Assembly: GCF_029784155.1 (NCBI RefSeq)
Contig: NC_073692.1
Location: forward strand, 234,812,503-234,876,502
DNA: 64,000 bases
Source: Uranotaenia lowii
Taxonomy: Eukaryota; Arthropoda; Insecta; Diptera; Culicidae
Reading direction: 5' to 3'
Shown one piece after another: positions 21,755 to 30,749 of this stretch (the stretch's first letter is position 1; every line of letters begins with the position of its first letter). A model generated the notes under the pieces. It saw only the letters and a program-made list of their open reading frames with translations. It had not been told where the DNA came from and did not search any database. Position numbers and translations under genes: made by a program.

Positions 21755-24398
21755 ATGTTTAAATATTATGAATTGGAACGCTAGATCTTTGCTGGCTAAC
21801 CAAGATGAATTCTTTTTATTTTTGAAAACTCAAAACATACATATTGCTGCCATCACTGAAACTTTTTTAAAGCCAGACAATAACTTGAAAAGCAATGCTT
21901 TCTTTAAAATTTTGCGAAATGATCGACTTGATCGACAAGGTGGGGGTGTAGCTATTGTCATCAATAGTCGTCTCAAATTTAGACTTCTTCCTTCTTTCAA
22001 TACCAAAGTCTTAGAAACAATTGGAATTGAATTAGAAACGTCTATGGGGAAAATAATAATTATTGCCGCATATTTGCCTTTTCAATGCAGCGGTGAACAG
22101 AAAAATCTTTTGAAGGGAGATTTACAAAAACTCACCAGAAACAAATCTAAATTTTTTATTATTGGTGACTTTAATGCAAAACACCGATCTTGGAATAATA
22201 TTTCATCAAATTCAAATGGGAATATTTTATTTAATGACTGCTCTGCAGGTTATTATACTGTTGAATATCCTAATGGGCATACTTGTTTCTCTTCGATTAG
22301 AAATCCTTCCACAATTGATTTGGTTCTAACGGATTTAGGCGAGCATTGTAGTCAATTAGTTACTCATGCGGACCTCGATTCAGACCACCTTCCAGTAACC
22401 TTCTCTTTATCCCAAAGTCCCATTGAAAACCCTTTAAAATCAACTTTTAACTTTCAAAAAGCTGACTGGGAGCGATATAGGAATTTTATTGAACGTAATT
22501 TAGATGTAAACGTTCCACTGAATTCAATTGAAGATATTGATTTGGCTGTAGAAAATTTGACAACTTCAATAGTCAATGCTAAAGCCGCTTCAATACCCAA
22601 AGTTAAACATAAATTTAATCAACCTTTAATTGATGATGATCTTCAGTTTTTGATACGACTGAAAAACATTCGTCGACGCCAATATCAACGTACTAGGGAT
22701 CCTTATTTGAAATTTATTTATTGCGACCTTCAAAAAGAGATCAAACGTCGTTTAAATTTCATCCGTAATGAAAATTTTGCTAAAGCAGTAGAGGACATAA
22801 AACCCTACTCAAAGCCGTTTTGGAAATTAACTAAAATTCTGAAAAAGCCCCAGAAGCCAATTCCTTCTTTGAAAGATGGGGATAAACTTCTTTTAACTAA
22901 CGCAGAAAAAGCTCAAAAATTAGCCCAACAGTTTGAGTCTGCTCATGATTTTAATTTAAACGTTGTTAGTCCAATTGATGCTCAAATTTCCCTTGAATTT
23001 GATGATATTTTTTCTAAGCAAAATGTATTTGAATGTTCCTGTGAGACAAATATTGATGAACTTAAATTGATTTTCAAAAAATTTAAAAATATGAAAGCTC
23101 CGGGGGAAGATGGGATTTTCTATATTCTTATTAAAAAGTTGCCTGAAAGCACTTTAAATTTTTTAGTTAAAATCTTCAATAAATGTTTTCACTTGGCTTA
23201 TTTTCCCAATAAATGGAAAAATGCCAAAGTAACTCCAATTTTGAAACCTGGTAAAAGTGCTTCAGAGCCTTCAAGTTATCGACCAATTAGTTTGATTCCT
23301 TCTTTAAGTAAACTATTTGAGAGAGTTATTTTGAATAGAATGATGATTCACATTAATCAGAATTCTATTTTCCCTGATGAACAATTTGGTTTTCGTCATG
23401 GACATTCTACTACACATCAACTCTTGAGTGTAACTAATATGATTAACGCTAGCAAATCTGAAGGTTATTCAACTGGTGTTGCTCTTCTAGATATTGAAAA
23501 AGCTTTTGACAGTGTTTGGCACAAAGGTTTAGTAGCTAAATTAGCTCGATTTGATTTTCCTGTATATCTCACCAAAATTATTCAAAATTATTTGACTAGC
23601 CGAACCTTGCAAGTAAGCTATCAAAATTCATGCTCTGAAAGGACTCCCATTAGAGCTGGGGTCCCTCAGGGCAGTATACTTGGGCCGATTTTATACAATA
23701 TTTTTACTTCTGATCTTCCTGATGTACCAGAAGGAAAAGGTAGAAGATTATTTGCTGATGATACTTTGCTTTCAGCCAAAGGTCGAAATTTACGGGTGGT
23801 ACGCAGTAGATTGCAACAAAATTTAAATTCCTTTTTGAATTATTTGAAAATGTGGAAAATTTCTCCTAACGCTTCCAAAACTCAACTTATTTTATTTCCC
23901 CATAAGCCAAGAGCTAAATTTTTAAAACCTAATGAAAATCATTCCATAACTTTTAATGGGGTTTCATTAGAATGGTCTGATCACGTGAAGTATTTGGGAC
24001 TCACACTTGATCGGAATCTTACTTTTAAAAATCACATTGAAGATATTCAATCGAAATGTAATAAATATACTAAATCTCTTTATTCTCTCATCAACAGGAA
24101 ATCCCGACTGTGCCTGAAGAATAAGATGCTTATTTATAAGCAGGTATTCCGACCAGCGATAATGTACGCAGTTCCGATTTGGTCTAGCTGCTGCGCGACG
24201 AGGAAGAAAGCCATCCAGAGGATTCAGAACAAGGTTCTGAAAATGATTTTGCGGCTTCCACCTTGGCACAGCACCGAAGATCTTCATCGGATTGCGGGCA
24301 TTGAATCGATCGAAGAGATGGCCAACAAAATCATCTACAACTTCAGAGGCAAATTGATGCAGTCTTCCATCGCAGAGATTCGTTCTCTTTATAATTAG
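21741..24398 (+). CDS. Juan-like LINE ORF2: endonuclease and reverse transcriptase
   Basis: An 885-codon uninterrupted ORF. Residues ~1-225 form an APE-type endonuclease: NWNARSLLANQDEF, AITETFL, IGDFNAKH, and SDHLPV with the catalytic His near the domain end. Residues ~455-735 form the reverse transcriptase, with SYRPISLIPSLSKLFERVIL, EKAFDSVWHKGL carrying a catalytic Asp, AGVPQGSILGPILYN, and the FADDT active-site motif. A C-terminal tail follows with no RNase H. It nicks target DNA and primes cDNA synthesis in place. The start overlaps the end of ORF1, suggesting reinitiation or coupled translation. Confidence 0.93.
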   Translation: MDPNRCLNIMNWNARSLLANQDEFFLFLKTQNIHIAAITETFLKPDNNLKSNAFFKILRNDRLDRQGGGVAIVINSRLKFRLLPSFNTKVLETIGIELETSMGKIIIIAAYLPFQCSGEQKNLLKGDLQKLTRNKSKFFIIGDFNAKHRSWNNISSNSNGNILFNDCSAGYYTVEYPNGHTCFSSIRNPSTIDLVLTDLGEHCSQLVTHADLDSDHLPVTFSLSQSPIENPLKSTFNFQKADWERYRNFIERNLDVNVPLNSIEDIDLAVENLTTSIVNAKAASIPKVKHKFNQPLIDDDLQFLIRLKNIRRRQYQRTRDPYLKFIYCDLQKEIKRRLNFIRNENFAKAVEDIKPYSKPFWKLTKILKKPQKPIPSLKDGDKLLLTNAEKAQKLAQQFESAHDFNLNVVSPIDAQISLEFDDIFSKQNVFECSCETNIDELKLIFKKFKNMKAPGEDGIFYILIKKLPESTLNFLVKIFNKCFHLAYFPNKWKNAKVTPILKPGKSASEPSSYRPISLIPSLSKLFERVILNRMMIHINQNSIFPDEQFGFRHGHSTTHQLLSVTNMINASKSEGYSTGVALLDIEKAFDSVWHKGLVAKLARFDFPVYLTKIIQNYLTSRTLQVSYQNSCSERTPIRAGVPQGSILGPILYNIFTSDLPDVPEGKGRRLFADDTLLSAKGRNLRVVRSRLQQNLNSFLNYLKMWKISPNASKTQLILFPHKPRAKFLKPNENHSITFNGVSLEWSDHVKYLGLTLDRNLTFKNHIEDIQSKCNKYTKSLYSLINRKSRLCLKNKMLIYKQVFRPAIMYAVPIWSSCCATRKKAIQRIQNKVLKMILRLPPWHSTEDLHRIAGIESIEEMANKIIYNFRGKLMQSSIAEIRSLYN

Positions 24399-24623
24399 TT
24401 TTATTTTAGGATAGTGTTTAGTTTTAAGTTTAAAATATTTTTACCATTACAGGATGTTCTCCTACATTAAATACTTGATTGCGCTCAGCAAGTTTAAATC
24501 TTATAAATAAATTTTATTATCTAGTTAACTATAGGGCTTTGAACAGTTTATTATTGAGCTGAACACCTAATTTAATGTAATAATGTAATATAAATGTAAT
24601 GATGAATTGATACAAATAAAGAC

Positions 24624-24654
<31 letters not shown>

Positions 24655-24667
24655 CCTATTGCTGAGT

Positions 24668-24845
24668 AATAAGTCAACACGCGCAGTTTTAGTTTTGCCT
24701 CTGTGATTCATTTCCTTTCGTCTGTTGCAATAAATTTGCTATGATATCGAATCCTGTAACCTTTTGATTAGTTAAGTAAACGGAAGTGCAATCTTAGATT
24801 TGAATTTACAACTCAAATCCGAAACGCTCAGAAACGGTCAAAACA
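24668..24845 (+). repeat. 5' LTR of BEL/Pao, right part
   Basis: After the second copy of the Juan target duplication (to 24667) the LTR continues for 178 bases and ends ...GGTCAAAACA. 180 + 178 = 358 bases, exactly the 3' LTR length. It contains AATAAA at about 24730. Confidence 0.9.
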
Positions 24846-24846
24846 T

Positions 24847-24867
24847 TGGTCCTTCGGAAAGCCGGAT
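24847..24867 (+). promoter_or_regulatory. Primer-binding site, probably tRNA-Tyr
   Basis: TGGTCCTTCG begins one base after the LTR and is complementary to the 3' CCA-plus-acceptor end expected of insect tRNA-Tyr (starts CCTTCGA, ends TCGAAGGA-CCA). A second block AGCCGGAT further matches the T-arm side after a 3-base gap. The tRNA sequence is from memory, so the isoacceptor is inference. Confidence 0.55.
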
Positions 24868-25727
24868 TACGGGACTCGATAGTTCCGTAAGATCAGTGCA
24901 GTTTAACAATAGTAGTGCAGTGAAAAGAAACAACGGACAAAGGATTCGCATAGCGCGCGTCCGTGTCCCGTGGCTTGGCTTGGGTTTAATTGAACTGTGC
25001 AGTGAAATTCGTCACCCGTGTGAAGTGAATTTCGCACTAATTAAGTGCTCTTTGATTAACTGCTGTGCCTTGATACCGTGGATTGTATCGACGAACATTT
25101 TCCCCCACCGTGGGCGAATGTGTGAAGTCCTAATTAAAGGCAAATCAACCGTGTCAAAGTGAGCCATTGTGGCAAGTGAAATATCCCTCACGATCTGTCG
25201 CTGCTTCTTTGGTAGAATCCGCCAAAAATTGGTCAAAAAAGTGCGTTTTTTGTGTTTCAAACCAACAGTTCCTGGCGAGCGCTGTGTGGTTTGATCGAAC
25301 CCGTACAGTGTGCTGTTGTGAACAGCTGTTTTGAAGCTGCAATACTGTGTGGCTTGTGCTGCAGTTCGGATCATCGCTGGCTAGTACAGTTACCAACCAA
25401 GAGGGCAGATAAGTACCATTTTGCTATTTTTTGTGTGTTCAGAGAGTCTGTGGAGGGTTGTTGCATGAAACTCCACAGTCTGGCATTTACCTCGTAAGGA
25501 TTTCCGGATAAAGTGGTTGGAATTTATAAAGCCTTTATCCGTGCGAATTGAAGTGGGTCGGTTGTTTGAATTTTGCTGATATTTGGTCCTGTGATCAGCC
25601 AGTGTGATTGCGTTGAGTTGTCAATTTTTTGCGAGACGTCGAGTCGATTTCGGTCTGTCATAGTGGAAAAAGTGGACAAAAAAGTGCAAAGTGGTAGCCG
25701 CCTAACTGAAACTGCTAGAAGTGATAA
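24868..25727 (+). other. BEL/Pao untranslated leader
   Basis: About 860 bases between the primer site and the open gag frame, relatively GC-balanced, with no long ORF. Presumably the packaging/leader region. No ATG clearly opens gag: the open frame begins with GTG-rich sequence at 25728, so the original start codon may have been lost or lies in another arrangement. Confidence 0.5.
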
Positions 25728-27209
25728 GTGGTAGTTACGCGCGATTTGAGAGAACTCTACAAGCTAGAGGCCAACCTGTGTCGCACTTTTGAGACAGTGC
25801 GACGCTTTATTTCGAATGCGAACACAAGTGCTGTGCGTAGTGAACTGATCGGTGTACGCATTGAACGCCTGGACGATGCGTTCAAGCAGTTTCAGTTAGT
25901 GCGTGCAGAAATCGAGCTGCAGACCGACCAGGTGACCGGGGTGGATGATCCTGACGAAGAGCTGTCACTGATCAACGCACGAGCTGAGGAAAATTATCAC
26001 ATTGCCACGGAAAAAGAAGACGATTACTGTAACCTGAAGGGTGAGCTGTTACGCCTCCAGTCGTCAGCCAGCAGAGCGGAAAATGATGGACAGACTTCAA
26101 CTACCAGTTCCCAGGATCCGATCAGGCCTTCTGCGAGTTTGGCTCGAGTAAAGCTGCCCGAGATTCGTCTGCCAAGTTTCGATGGAGAACTCAAACTCTG
26201 GATTACATTTCACGATACATTTGACAGCCTCATTAATTCGAATAACCAACTGACCGAGATAGACAAGTTCACCTACCTACGCTCCGCGCTGACGGGGCAT
26301 GCGCTTCAAGAAGTGAGCTCGATTGAAATTACGGCAGCCAACTACGAAGTAGCCTGGGCTGCTCTGAAAAATCGGTATGAGAATCGCAAGCTGATTGTCA
26401 AGAATTACGTCGATGCCCTTTTCAACGTCGAGGCCATGCGCAAGGAAAGCTACAACGGGCTGAATAAGCTGATTGGCGATTTTGAGAAAAATCTCCAAAT
26501 GTTGGGAAAGATTGGTGAATCTTCTGAAGGCTGGAGCACATTGCTTGTCCACATGGTCTGGGCTCGATTGGATCCATCGACATTGAGACATTGGGAAACG
26601 CACCACAACTCCCGAGAGGTGCCAAAGTTCCATGAATTGATGCGTTTTTTGAAAGGCCACTGTTCAATTCTACAAACACTAGCGCATCAACCCACGGCTG
26701 CGGATTCCCAGGTCAAACGGTCAAGGTTCGGAGTGAGCTATGCCAGTACTCAGTCTTCTCTCAGGTGTCCATTTTGCGGTGGACAATTCCATTCTGCCTT
26801 CCGGTGTTTGAAATTCCAGAAATTTACAGTCGAAGAACGCAGTGAAACAGTGAAAAGGGCCCGACTGTGCCTGAACTGTTTATCCCCCGGTCATATGGCT
26901 CGTGTCTGCAGCAAAGGCTCATGTCATCACTGCGGATCGCGTCACCATTCGTTGCTGCATTCAGACCCTATATCCTCCGTCTCGCAAATCCGTAGGAATT
27001 CGCCGCCGTCCGTACGTCAAGCTCCGCAATCTCCACCACCGTCACCATCATCCCAACCGATCCCTTCCACCAGTCCACTTTCCAGCCCACAAACATCCAC
27101 ATCGTTTCCGGTTACACTAATGCCAGACTACTCTGCAGACTTCTCTGAAGTCACACCACACACAATCGCAATGCCCCCACAAACACACACACACCATCAC
27201 GCCAAGTAG
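25728..27209 (+). CDS. BEL/Pao gag with zinc knuckles
   Basis: A ~493-codon open frame. Residues ~1-110 are a helical N-terminal region typical of Pao gag (LYKLEANLCRTFETVRRFIS). LARVKLPEIRLPSFDGELKLW and FHDTFDSLIN are hallmarks of the DUF1759 gag domain (~145-300). Two cysteine clusters follow: CPFCGGQFHSAFRC and CLNCLSPGHMARVC plus CHHCGSRHHSLLH. A Ser/Pro-rich linker ends at TAG (27207-27209). The protein would form the particle and bind RNA. In intact BEL/Pao elements gag and pol are one ORF; here pol is in another frame, indicating a frameshift near 27190-27209. Confidence 0.85.
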   Translation: MVVTRDLRELYKLEANLCRTFETVRRFISNANTSAVRSELIGVRIERLDDAFKQFQLVRAEIELQTDQVTGVDDPDEELSLINARAEENYHIATEKEDDYCNLKGELLRLQSSASRAENDGQTSTTSSQDPIRPSASLARVKLPEIRLPSFDGELKLWITFHDTFDSLINSNNQLTEIDKFTYLRSALTGHALQEVSSIEITAANYEVAWAALKNRYENRKLIVKNYVDALFNVEAMRKESYNGLNKLIGDFEKNLQMLGKIGESSEGWSTLLVHMVWARLDPSTLRHWETHHNSREVPKFHELMRFLKGHCSILQTLAHQPTAADSQVKRSRFGVSYASTQSSLRCPFCGGQFHSAFRCLKFQKFTVEERSETVKRARLCLNCLSPGHMARVCSKGSCHHCGSRHHSLLHSDPISSVSQIRRNSPPSVRQAPQSPPPSPSSQPIPSTSPLSSPQTSTSFPVTLMPDYSADFSEVTPHTIAMPPQTHTHHHAK

Positions 27210-27745
27210 TGCTGTCGACGGCCGTCGTAAGCATCCAAGACCAGTCAGGAAACATTCGGTCTGCCAGAGCCTTACTAGACTCCGGGTCCCAATTGAACTT
27301 TATGACCACCGCATTCTGTCAAGGATTGAACCTTCGAAGTTCCGCCGAAAATGTCACCGTTCAGGGGATCGGTGGTTCTACAGTGATCACAAAAAAGCAA
27401 GTTTTGGCATCAGTTCTTCCCCGTTGTTCAGGGATTTCAACCTTCGTTTCTCCGATGACGTTTAACGTGCTTCCGGAGATCACAACGACCCTGTCAGCCA
27501 GCCGTGTTCCCTATAGTTTTCCAACCAATGTACTGCTTGCTGATCCCAATTTCCACGAACCAGGACATATTGATCTCATCATTGGTGCTGAGTACTTTTT
27601 CGACATCCTCACTGAAGGTCGTTTCAAGGTGTCAGATGATGGTCCCAGCCTCCAGAATTCAGTTTTTGGTTGGATTGTGGCAGGCACTGTTCCCGATCGA
27701 GAGAATTCCCATCCACTGGCAGTTACAGCGTGTTCAGCTGCAGTG

Positions 27746-27746
<1 letters not shown>
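27210..27746 (+). pseudogene. BEL/Pao protease region of pol
   Basis: An open frame immediately after gag encodes a retropepsin-like domain (DUF1758 type). ARALLDSGSQLNFMTTAFC carries the catalytic DSG, followed by VQGIGGSTV and HIDLIIGAEYFFDIL. It reaches SVFGWIVAGTV, the usual end of this domain, then breaks at the poly-T end of an antisense LINE. The rest of pol is largely absent. Confidence 0.8.
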
Positions 27747-27776
<30 letters not shown>

Positions 27777-29105
27777 AAACTAATCTAAACCTAACTTTAC
27801 ATTTCCTATGATATACAAATATTTTTTTAACCAGTAAGCACTTCAAATCTGTAAACTACTTTGTGATTGTTATTTCTCTGAAGAACTTATCAAAAATAAG
27901 TACTCCGAGTACTTATTATTTACACAACTGAAAACTAGTGTTTCAAATCATTTGACTAATAGTGTTATTACGATCTACTTTTTTCGTCGAATTATTTCGC
28001 AAGAGGCACTCCTCGTTTCGCGTGACCTTGAAAATCTCGATTGTGCTCGTACAACATCTTCGCCTTTGGCTGCAACGATCATTTGTTTCCGTCCCGGCGT
28101 CTCACTCCCCGAAGTGTCATCACCTTTTTCTCTTAAAGATCTTCTATCTCGTTTTTTCGTTTTTTCTCGTTTTTCGTCACGGCACCCTTCTGCATTTTCT
28201 ATTCGTTCGTCTTCTTCCGCCACACTGCAAGCGATGTCGTTCACCAAAACGTGATCTTCATTGCCTATCTGCACACGAAGATTACTGTTGTCCTCAACTG
28301 TAACCACGTTGCCGCCTATTTCAACGATAGTATTGACGTCGGCCGCTGCTTGAATGCTCCGTGTATCCAAAACAGTCAAACTATTCTCCGTTCCTCCAGC
28401 GTGTGTCGAATTCTTCTTCAATTCTGTTGCAGTTTCAATGCCATTTGCCACAACACTTGCAAATGAACCGTTTTCTTTAACATCTAGCACCCTAACGTTC
28501 AAGTTTCTTTTTTTGGGACAATGAATCCTTACATGATCCAAGGCCCCACACACGAAACACTCTTTACGGACGCCATCAAAATGAATCCTTGCCTTGATAC
28601 ATTGGATCTGGAGTTGAGCAGGTACCTCAGTATCCATTTCCATGTACACTCCCCTGACCCCGTTTAGAATGGGGAACCCAGAGTCCGCGGAATATCGTTC
28701 ACTAACCAATTGTTGGATTTTCCCGTACCTTTTTAATACCATACATATTTGCTGGTCCTCTACTTCTGGTGGAAGACCAAATATTCTAACGTACTTGACT
28801 GCTCCGTTGGCTACAGCAACTATCACGTTTATTTTAATCCTGTCTGCATACTCGAAGATAACCTGACTGCCTAGCTTTGCCAACGCCATTTGAAAAATTT
28901 CTTCCGATTGAAACTTTACGAATAAACTGAAGTCCTCCCTGTACATGGCGCTTAGGTCACCACACCTCCATCCATTTTTCCGAAAAAAATTAAAAACTTC
29001 GTCGTTGGTAGGGTTTCGCGTATGAATTCCAAAATGGAATTTCAGAGTCTTTTCTCGCTTGGGTTCCATTTTGTTTTCTGTTTTCACTAAGCAAACTAAA
29101 ACCAC
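27747..29105 (-). mobile_element. ORF1-only LINE fragment, antisense inside BEL/Pao
   Basis: A 25-base T run at 27747-27771 is the poly(A) tail of a minus-strand element whose 5' part lies near 29105. It has one ORF (27975-29105) and about 200 bases of 3' UTR, but no endonuclease/RT. No convincing target duplication was found; bases 27730-27746 do not recur clearly after 29105, so the insertion may coincide with the deletion of BEL pol. Confidence 0.75.
27975..29105 (-). CDS. LINE ORF1-type nucleic-acid-binding protein, intact
   Basis: A 376-codon ORF. The N-terminal ~95 residues and the VKYVRIFGLPPEVEDQQICM region (~108-180) look like RRM-type modules. A CCHC knuckle follows, CFVCGALDHVRIHC, around residue 190. 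The C-terminal half is Asn/Val/Glu-rich, then a strongly basic/charged segment with RRSLREKGDD and SRSRETRSAS. This arrangement is that of LINE gag-like proteins. The start could be the second Met (MEPKREKTLK, 12 codons in), which fits the family better. It is uninterrupted although carried within a defective retrotransposon. Confidence 0.75.
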   Translation of the reverse strand: MVLVCLVKTENKMEPKREKTLKFHFGIHTRNPTNDEVFNFFRKNGWRCGDLSAMYREDFSLFVKFQSEEIFQMALAKLGSQVIFEYADRIKINVIVAVANGAVKYVRIFGLPPEVEDQQICMVLKRYGKIQQLVSERYSADSGFPILNGVRGVYMEMDTEVPAQLQIQCIKARIHFDGVRKECFVCGALDHVRIHCPKKRNLNVRVLDVKENGSFASVVANGIETATELKKNSTHAGGTENSLTVLDTRSIQAAADVNTIVEIGGNVVTVEDNSNLRVQIGNEDHVLVNDIACSVAEEDERIENAEGCRDEKREKTKKRDRRSLREKGDDTSGSETPGRKQMIVAAKGEDVVRAQSRFSRSRETRSASCEIIRRKK

Positions 29106-29470
29106 GTCCGTTCTACTCGGTAGCTGAAACCGAACTGATTCAAAACCAGTTCACCAGACGTTTAAGAGCCGGAGCAGAAGGAGGAGATGAGCTTTATCCG
29201 AGAGCAGCGTCGTCTTTGAAGCACGACACGTATGTCGACAATTCGTTAAAAGCGAATTTAGTCGAAGATGCGACAAAGTCATCCCTTGAGATGGTCGAGT
29301 TAGCAGCAACCAGTGGATTTATGTTGAAAAAGTTTAACTCGAATTCAGCTGAAGTTCTGTCATCACAACCCGAGCATCTTGTAGACGATCGTGCTCTCTT
29401 CTATTTGGATTCATTCAGTGCACCTTCATCTTACCTGTCTGGTTGTTTTCCTGTTGAAGATATTCCTCCA
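29106..29470 (+). pseudogene. BEL/Pao reverse-transcriptase shard
   Basis: KHDTYVDNSLKANLVEDAT corresponds to the YVDD active-site region of Pao RT (here YVDN) and is followed by LVELAATSGFMLKKFNSN-like sequence, the usual downstream helix. Upstream palm/finger motifs and everything after about ALFYLD are gone, so polymerase activity is impossible. Confidence 0.7.
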
Positions 29471-29699
29471 AAATCTCGTATCGTTCCCGTTCGTCGTTTG
29501 CCTTTCGTCGATGTTGATCCAGCATGTAAACCAGTTCTTCACTTGGCCCGGTATTGTCTTGCCGGAGGTCACCGTTTGTGGGATGCAAAGTCAACACAGC
29601 ATCGAAAATTCAGCGCAGTCATCGAGCAAGCTTCCCTGGGCCGGCACATCGGTAACAATTCCATCCAGTTCCGTCGTCTCACCATTTGCGAAGAGGCAA

Positions 29700-30250
29700 A
29701 CAGACAACGCCAGTCTGAGCAGGGTTCCAGCACCAAAGCCTTCAGGGGTGACGCGGTTGCGATCGGACGGGTCGGACCTGTCACCCCACCGCTAACCTTA
29801 GTTAAGTACCCTTTCAATACCAAAGTCCATCACGGACACTTACCCGTTTTAACGTCTTAGGTTGCGGTCGTCGTGCTGGAACTCCCTATCCTGTGATCAT
29901 CATGAGCTCGTCGTACAAAGCAACAACGGCGGCAACCAGCTTATTAGTTATCCCATCATCATCATCATCATCATCTCCAAGCCATAAGTGCTTCCGGTGT
30001 AGACCGGTAGCGTTTCATCCAGTTTTTTGCATCACTTCATCAGTTGCAGAAGTGCAACCAGACGCCATCTGTCTGAGCAGAGATCCAGCTCTAAAGCAAT
30101 CGGGGGTGACGCGGTCGCGATCGGACGGGTCGGACCTGTCACCCCACCACCGCCATCTGTTAAGTACCCGTCAAATTCCAACGTCCAGTTTGGACATTTA
30201 TCCGTTTTTTTTCTGAACAGGTGTCGGATCGTCGAGCTGGAACTTCCTGT
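29700..30250 (+). repeat. Two-copy diverged repeat near the BEL/Pao 3' end
   Basis: Copies at about 29717-29905 and 30075-30255 share ctgagcag..tccag, 'ggggtgacgcggt.gcgatcggacgggtcggac', 'gttaagtaccc' and 'gtcg..ctggaact.cc..tcctgt'. A (cat)n microsatellite lies between them at about 29953-29975. Downstream (to 30386) is the non-coding region next to the 3' LTR. Confidence 0.75.
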
Positions 30251-30386
30251 CCTGTTCCTGTATAAGTAGCAGTCTGCGCAGTATCAACCATCCCAGTATC
30301 CAACAGGCAGCCGTGTGAATCTCAAAAGTGTAGATTTGTTGTACATAGTTTTTTTGAAATTCCCTAGTATTTCAAGGCGGCCGGTA

Positions 30387-30744
30387 TGTTCGCACAAATT
30401 TTTAGACACCGAAGTTCTGGGTGTAATAGCGAATAGCGCCACACCAGATTTCGCCACATCTATTGCGCGCATCCCCCTTGTCGAGTCTTAGGTACTTTTG
30501 GTCACTTCACTGGATGACCAAACCACCGCACAAAGCGGAGAATGAAAAACCAACCTATTGCTGAGTAATAAGTCAACACGCGCAGTTTTAGTTTTGCCTC
30601 TGTGATTCATTTCCTTTCGTCTGTTGCAATAAATTTGCTATGATATCGAATCCTGTAACCTTTTGATTAGTTAAGTAAACGGAAGTGCAATCTTAGATTT
30701 GAATTTACAACTCAAATCCGAAACGCTCAGAAACGGTCAAAACA
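30387..30744 (+). repeat. 3' LTR of BEL/Pao
   Basis: 358 bases, TG...CA, uninterrupted. By eye it matches the reassembled 5' LTR base for base. It is followed by the 5-bp duplication GTCAT at 30745-30749, after which P-transposase coding resumes. Confidence 0.92.
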
Positions 30745-30749
30745 GTCAT

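Larger units (their letters stand above)
20144..24654 (+). mobile_element. Juan-like Jockey-clade LINE, full length
   Basis: Starts CACTTCCATCTGTACCGTTG, encodes two overlapping ORFs, and ends in an A-run of about 24 (24629-24654). The flanking duplication AACCTATTGCTGAGT occurs immediately before the first base and immediately after the tail. The length of about 4.5 kb, the ORF layout and the EN-RT order match Juan elements of culicine mosquitoes. Neither ORF is interrupted, so this copy could be active. It lies in the sense orientation inside the 5' LTR. Confidence 0.9.
19964..30744 (+). mobile_element. BEL/Pao LTR retrotransposon, internally deleted, with two LINE insertions
   Basis: LTRs start TG and end CA, and GTCAT flanks the element (19959-19963 and 30745-30749), a 5-bp duplication. 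Between the LTRs are gag with zinc knuckles, a DSGS protease, only a shard of reverse transcriptase, and no recognisable RNase H or integrase. The 5' LTR holds a full-length Juan-like LINE and the interior holds an antisense LINE fragment. Without the Juan insertion the element is about 6.3 kb. Confidence 0.85.

Noticed and set aside
27509..29105. Plus-strand ORFs of 80-113 codons between 27950 and 28870
   Set aside because: They are shadows of the antisense LINE ORF1, which has coherent RRM/CCHC features.
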